In this document: piece after piece, positions 17,176 through 21,356 of the stretch
How positions within the stretch are numbered: position 1 is the first letter of the stretch
How the letters are laid out: each line of letters starts with the position of its first letter
Assembly (NCBI GenBank): GCA_963808125.1
Contig: CAWEEP010000012.1
Coordinates: forward strand, 1 to 21,356
DNA length: 21,356 nt
Direction of reading: 5' to 3'
Source: CAWEEP01 sp963808125
Lineage (GTDB): Bacteria > Chloroflexota > Dormibacteria > Aeolococcales > Aeolococcaceae
Notes under the pieces: model-generated
Seen by the model: the letters and a program-made list of their open reading frames with translations, nothing else
Database searches by the model: none
What the model was told of the DNA's origin: nothing
Program-made: the position numbers and the translations under genes

Positions 17176-17645
17176 GTGCCACCCACTGCCCGGGTCGCCG
17201 TCGGCAGCGACACACGTCACGACATCGCGGAGAGCGTCGCTCATCTGGAGGATCGGGGGATGGCGGTGATCCGCTGCAGGGCGATGGCGGGGAACCCACG
17301 CCGTGGCCGGAGGCGGCGGACCAGGTGGCCAGGCTGGTGGCGCAGGGCGCGGTCGACGCCGAAGTCGTCTGTTGCTGGACGGGAACCGGCGTCAGCATCG
17401 CAGCGAACAAGGTCCCCGGTGTGCGTGCGGCGCTCTGCGGCGACGAGGAGACAGCGCGGGCGGCGCGGCGGTGGAATGGCGCCAACGTTCTCGCCCTCGG
17501 CCTTGTGCACGGCACCCCGGGACTGGCCCTGCGCGCGTCGACGCCTTCCTGGACACGGAGGGGGTGGAGTCCTGAAGAGGCTGGGAACGTCGAGCGGGTG
17601 GCCGCCATGGAGCGCCGCTACCGTTCTGGACCGACCGCTTCCTGA
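17176..17645 (+). CDS. RpiB/LacA/LacB-family isomerase (right-arm copy, frameshifted)
   Basis: This is the second copy of 7369-7845, starting at GTG 17176. It breaks near 17230-17300 (HLEDRGMAVIRC then a shift) and again near 17540, where ALRIVDAFLDTEG has lost a base triplet or more. The active-site segment CCWTGTGVSIAANKVPGVRA is readable and, unlike the left arm, has a single Gly after VP, the more usual form in the family. The stop is at 17643-17645. Confidence 0.83.
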
Positions 17646-17693
17646 GCTCAGGGCGCGGGCACGCGGTGAGCCGGGCCGGGCCGCGATGGGTAG

Positions 17694-18966
17694 ATGGAGA
17701 GCATGCGCACCCCTCGCCTCCTCTGCATCATGGGTCGGGCGAGACCGCCCGACGATGGCGCCGGTGCACCGGGATCTCATCGAGCGGGTCGGCGGCGAGC
17801 GGGCCCGGTTGTGTTGCTCGTGGGACAGACCCTTGGCTTCCAGGAGAACGCGGATGAGCTGGTCGTCAAGGCCGGCGAGGAGCACTTTCGCCACTCCATC
17901 GGGCACCCCATCGAGCTGGCCAGCCTGCGCCGTGCCGAGACCGCTTCCGAGGTGGAGCTTGAGGCCGCCTACAGCCGCACCACGATGCGGACTACGTCTT
18001 CTTCGGTCCGGGGAGCCCGAGCTACACACTCCGCCAATGGCGGCGACAGAGATTCCGCGGCTCCTCCAGGAGAAGCTGGAGCGGGGCGGCTGCGTCACCC
18101 TCGCCTCAGCCGCGGCCATCACCCTGGGCATCGTCTCGCTGCCCGTCTACGAGATCTACAAGGTGGGCGAGGCGGTCCACTGGCTCGATGGTCTCGATCT
18201 GCTGAGCGTGGCGGGCATTCGCGCAGCGGTCATCACCCATTGGGACAACGCGGAAGGTGGAACGCACGACCCGGTACTGCTACATGGGCGAATCCCGCCC
18301 TCTCGCCTCGAGTCCATGCTCCCCGAGGGATCGGCCATCCTCGGGGTGGACGAGCACACCGCCCTCATCCTCGACCTCGGCGCGGGGCGGGTCGAGGTGC
18401 GGGGTCGGGGGCAGGTCGTGGTCAGACGTGGCGGCGCGAGTCGGTCTCCCCACCGGCGCCTCCATCTCTCTCGGCGAGCTGCGCGCGATGCTCGCCGGCG
18501 GCGCCCTGTCCCGGCTCGCCCTCCGGCTCCTGACCGGGCTCCGGCACCGTCCGAGACCGTCGACCGGGCGACCTCCTGTCATTGGTCGGCGAACGTCAGG
18601 AGGAATTCGACCGCGCTCGTGACCGTCGCGACGTCGCGGCGATGGTCGCGGCCGTCCTCGCCCTCGACACGACGATGGCGGAGTGGTCCGGCGAGACCTT
18701 CTCCGGCGACGAGCGCGACCAGGCACGGCGCGTCCTGCGGCGATGGTGACCGGCTCGGTGAGGTCGCCGTCGACGTGCGGCCGACCCGCGAACGGGTGGC
18801 ACCGCTGGTCGACGCCGTCCTTGCACTGCGGCGGCAATGGCGGGGGGAGCGCCGCTTCGACGATGCCGACCGTCTTCGCCAGCTCCTCGCCGGCTGCCGC
18901 ATCGAGGTCCGCGACGGCCACCAGGGCGAGGAGAGCGGCTGGGAACTGGCCGACGCTCCCGGCTGA
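17694..18966 (+). CDS. S51-like protein with CysS/YqeB-type C-terminal domain (right-arm copy, frameshifted)
   Basis: This is the second copy of 6032-7317, starting at ATG 17694. Here GFQENADELVVKAGEEHFRH is correct where the left arm is shifted, while the DTPFGFQEN reading is found only on the left. The core from EIPRLLQEKLERGGCVTLAS through HWDNAEGGTHD is readable, then the frame moves near 18270, 18425 and 18745. The C-terminal RRQWRGERRFDDADRLRQLL to GWELADAPG is identical to the left arm, ending at TGA 18964-18966. The reductase copy starts 18 nt later. Confidence 0.75.
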
Positions 18967-18984
18967 CGGAACAAGGAGGTTGCG

Positions 18985-19993
18985 ATGACGTCTCCATCCG
19001 CGCTGACGACCCGGACCCTGGGCCGCTCCGGCATCGAGGTCAGTGCTCTCGGCCTGGGTTGCTGGGCCATCGGCGGACCGACGAAGGGCGAGGACGGCCG
19101 CACCATCGGCTGCGGCGAGGTGGACGAATCGGCGTCCGTGCGGGCGATCCAGCGCGGCTTCGACCTCGGCGTCACCCTGTTCGACACCGCCGACGTCTAC
19201 GGGGCGGGCCACAGGAGAGGGTGCTGGCCGTGGCGCTGGCCGGTCATATGGACGAGGTCGTCATCGCCACCAAGTTCGGTTTCACCTTCGACGACGACGG
19301 CAGCCGTCACGGGCGCGGCATGGACGTGAGCCCGGCTTACATCCGCGGCGCCTGCCACGCCTCGCTCCGGCGCCTGGGGAGAGAGGCCATCGACCTCTAC
19401 CAGCTCCACGTCGGCAGCCTCGAGCAGGCCCAGTCCGACAGCGTGGTGGAGGAACTGGAGAACCTCCAGCGGGAGGGAGTGATCCGCAGTTTCGGTTGGA
19501 GCGCCGATGTCGCGGCCCAGGCCGCGCGCTGGGCCGAGCGGGGCACCTGCACCGCGCTCCAGTTCGCCTGCAATGTCCTCCAGGACGCCCCCCAACTCGT
19601 GGCCCTCTGCGAGACCAGCTCCATGGCCGCGATCATCCGAAGCCCGCTGGCGTCGGGATTCCTGAGCGGCAAGTACTCGTCCGCGTCCCGTCTGCCCGCC
19701 GACGACTGGAGGGCGCAGGCCATCGAGCTCGGCTGGGGCGACATGTTCGGCCCTGACGGCAGCGCGCAGGCGCCGTGGCTGGCGAAGCTCGACGCTCTGC
19801 GGGAGATCCTCTCCGACTCGGGAGGACCCTGGCCCAGGGGGCGCTGGCCTGGCTCTGGGCGCGCAGCCCGGTCACCATCCCCATCCCCGGCTTCAAGACT
19901 GTGGAGCAGGTGGAGGAGAACGTGGGGGCGCTCCGCCACGGACCGCTGTCGGTGGCGCAGCTCACCCGCATCGACGAGGTCCTCGGCCGCTGA
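18985..19993 (+). CDS. Aldo/keto reductase (right-arm copy, frameshifted)
   Basis: This is the second copy of 5003-6013, with the same AAGGAGG site at 18973-18979. A missing base near 19214 (ACAGGAG against ACAGCGAG) and another change near 19824 (GGAGGACC against GGAGGACC-like sequence with an altered frame) break it into three segments. Two substitutions near the N-terminus change GWGEVDDS to GCGEVDES. The left arm holds the intact, family-consistent reading, so these are errors in this arm. Confidence 0.92.
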
Positions 19994-20020
19994 GCCGGCC
20001 CGCCGGGCGCGTCCCCGGGA

Positions 20021-20670
20021 TCAGCCCGCGGGCGGTGGCGGGGCACGAAGCCAGATCGCCGACCCGTCGTGTCCGCAGATGACCTCCCGGGCGGTCCGGC
20101 GTACGGCGTCCCGCGCCACCACCGCCGCCGCCGCCGCGTCCAGACCGTCGTGGCTTCACATGAGGAGGGCCGGCTCGACGACGCCGGCATCCCGGAGCAG
20201 GTCGGCCCGTGCCCGGACGCCGGCGGACGTCGTCTTCTTCGGGGGTTCGTCCCGCCGTTCAGCCGGCGGAAGGCGGCGTGGGGATAGACCTCGATCGGCC
20301 TGAGACCGGCGGTGATTGCTCGGCGGTGCACCTCGAAGCCGGTATCCATCCAACCCGGAACGGGTTCACCGGGAAGCGGCGTCACCCAGGCGACCCAGTA
20401 TCCCTCCTGCCTGCCCAGGGCGATCTCGCCGCAGCGGGCCGGCCGGAACTTCCGGGACAGTGACAGGTCGTCCCGGTGGGGGCCGGTGCTGAGCCGGTCC
20501 GGCGCGTCCACGGCGACAACAAGACCTCGGGGAAGGCGCCACAGGAAATGGTCCAGGGTAGCGAGGCCGAGTGCCTCGCAGACCACCGGCCTACCCTCTC
20601 CGTCGATGCCGACGCAATGGACGACGCTGGCCCCCACGTCGATGCCCAGCGCGATGACGGAGGCCGGCAT
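20021..20670 (-). pseudogene. DUF429 gene (right-arm copy, same lesions)
   Basis: This is the second copy of 4326-4975. The frameshift at the C run after GGTN and the in-frame TGA before SHDGLDAAAAAVV both occur here as well, and across this gene the two arms are essentially identical. That sets it apart from the other duplicated genes, where lesions are arm-specific. Confidence 0.7.
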
Positions 20671-20786
20671 GGCGTCCCCAGCGTAGCGGGCAACGCCGGG
20701 GGCGAGGCTCTGGTGACCGACGCGCCGCCGGTCCCCGCAGTCGCCGCGACAGGGATGAGAGACGTCACGGCCCTCCCGCCCGACTT

Positions 20787-20830
20787 CGTCACAGCACATC
20801 ACTGGGACGTGACGGGACCGGTGATAGCTT
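20787..20830 (+). promoter_or_regulatory. Leaderless promoter and inverted repeat of the lectin gene (right-arm copy)
   Basis: CGTCAC (20787-20792) and GTGACG (20809-20814) with TAGCTT (20825-20830) upstream of ATG 20838 repeat the arrangement at 4166-4209. The 7-nt gap between hexamer and start codon is the same. Confidence 0.45.
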
Positions 20831-20837
20831 CCACCCC

Positions 20838-21356
20838 ATGCCCATGCCGGGGAAATCTCTTTGGGGCGGCAGGGCGGCGCGCTCGGTCGCCACCGGGCTG
20901 GCTGTTGCCGTGGCGGTGGCGGCGCTCTCCGGCGTCTTCCCCCAGACGGTCACGGCCGGGTCCACGCAGCTCGTCAACGAGCCCTTCACCAACACCACCA
21001 CAGCCTCGTCCGAGTGGGTGCTGCCGAACGCCCCGGCGGGGACCAATGTCGCCTGCCTGACGGCTGGGACCAGCACGGCGCAGACGCCCATCAAGGGCTG
21101 CGGCCTGTCGACCCCGGATCCGGCCGGGAGCGGCGCTCTCCGCCTCACCGCCGACACCGGCGGTGAGGAGGGCGGCGTCGCCTACTCCGTCAGCGTCCCG
21201 GCCACCGACGGCATCGACGCCGTGTTCGACGCGCTACCAGTACGGCGGCAACGGCGCTGACGGCATCGGCTTCTTCCTCGCCGCCGCCAACCCCTCCGAT
21301 CCCGCTCCGCCGGCCTCGATCGGCCAGGCGGGAGGCTCCTTGGGGTACGCGGCTAG
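20838..21356 (+). CDS. Lectin/Ig-repeat secreted protein, N-terminal part (right-arm copy, cut by window end)
   Basis: This is the start of the second copy of the gene at 1-4158. It reads the signal peptide (one Ser-to-Trp change, KSLWGG against KSLSGG) and the beginning of the lectin-like domain (VNEPFTNTTTASSEWVLPNA). The frame breaks near 21231, where FDTYQYGG becomes FDALPVRR by an inserted base. The remaining bases continue the left-arm sequence (GADGIGFFLAAANPSDP and GGSLGYAA in the restored frame) to the window edge. Confidence 0.88.

Larger units (their letters stand above)
12642..21356 (-). repeat. Right arm of giant inverted duplication
   Basis: This is the reverse complement of 3641-12414, running to the window end within the lectin gene. 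It contains its own set of substitutions and small indels: the LysM/transglycosylase gene is intact here, while the reductase, RpiB-like, QueG and lectin copies carry frame breaks absent from the left arm. Confidence 0.97.

Noticed and set aside
3641..21356. Telomere or linear-replicon end with terminal inverted repeats
   Set aside because: There are no telomere-like palindromic clusters or terminal-protein genes, both arms carry independent frameshifts, and the turn lies within a ku coding sequence.
1..21356. CRISPR array, phage-defence island, prophage, transposase or tRNA genes
   Set aside because: No short regularly spaced direct repeats, Cas-like, integrase-like or transposase-like sequence, or tRNA cloverleaf was recognised. 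Ku alone is a repair protein here, with no defence partners visible.

Overview
The window is very GC-rich. Its gene set (bacterial Ku, LysM/transglycosylase, epoxyqueuosine reductase, a secreted lectin/Ig-repeat protein) and promoters of TTGACG/TANNNT type with several apparently leaderless starts suggest a high-GC bacterium, most likely Actinomycetota. No rRNA or tRNA gene is present to confirm the phylum.

The dominant feature is a giant inverted duplication. Positions 3641-12414 reappear in reverse complement at 12642-21356, joined by a 227-nt single-copy hinge (12415-12641) that lies inside a ku gene. Nearly every gene between 3641 and 21356 is therefore present twice on opposite strands. 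The arms differ by scattered substitutions and 1-3-nt indels that break reading frames in both. Where one arm is broken the other is often intact (aldo/keto reductase and RpiB intact on the left, LysM/transglycosylase intact on the right), and combining the arms restores family motifs. This is best explained as a fold-back chimera of one locus, from amplification or long-read sequencing, with uncorrected errors. It does not look like a biological palindrome or a new system.

The underlying single-copy locus, read in right-arm orientation, is: ku (+); an intergenic region with a DnaA-box pair; a LysM/SLT cell-wall hydrolase (-); a divergent HAD phosphatase (+); uridine phosphorylase-like udp (-); queG (-); then, divergently, an apparent operon of RpiB-family isomerase, S51-like protein with a CysS-type C-terminal domain, and aldo/keto reductase (all +); a DUF429 gene (-) that carries the same lesions in both arms; and, divergent from it, a very large secreted protein (+) with signal peptide, L-type-lectin-like domain, DUF11-like domain and at least ten Ig-like repeats. 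Positions 1-3640 hold the remainder of that secreted protein on the minus strand, single copy here, running off the left edge.

Functionally this is ordinary chromosomal content: DNA end joining (Ku), cell-wall turnover (LysM/SLT), tRNA modification (QueG), nucleoside and sugar-phosphate metabolism (Udp-like, RpiB-like, AKR, HAD) and a surface or secreted adhesin-like protein. The points most worth checking are the chimera itself, the S51 plus CysS-C fusion, the shared lesions in DUF429 and the DnaA-box pair next to ku.
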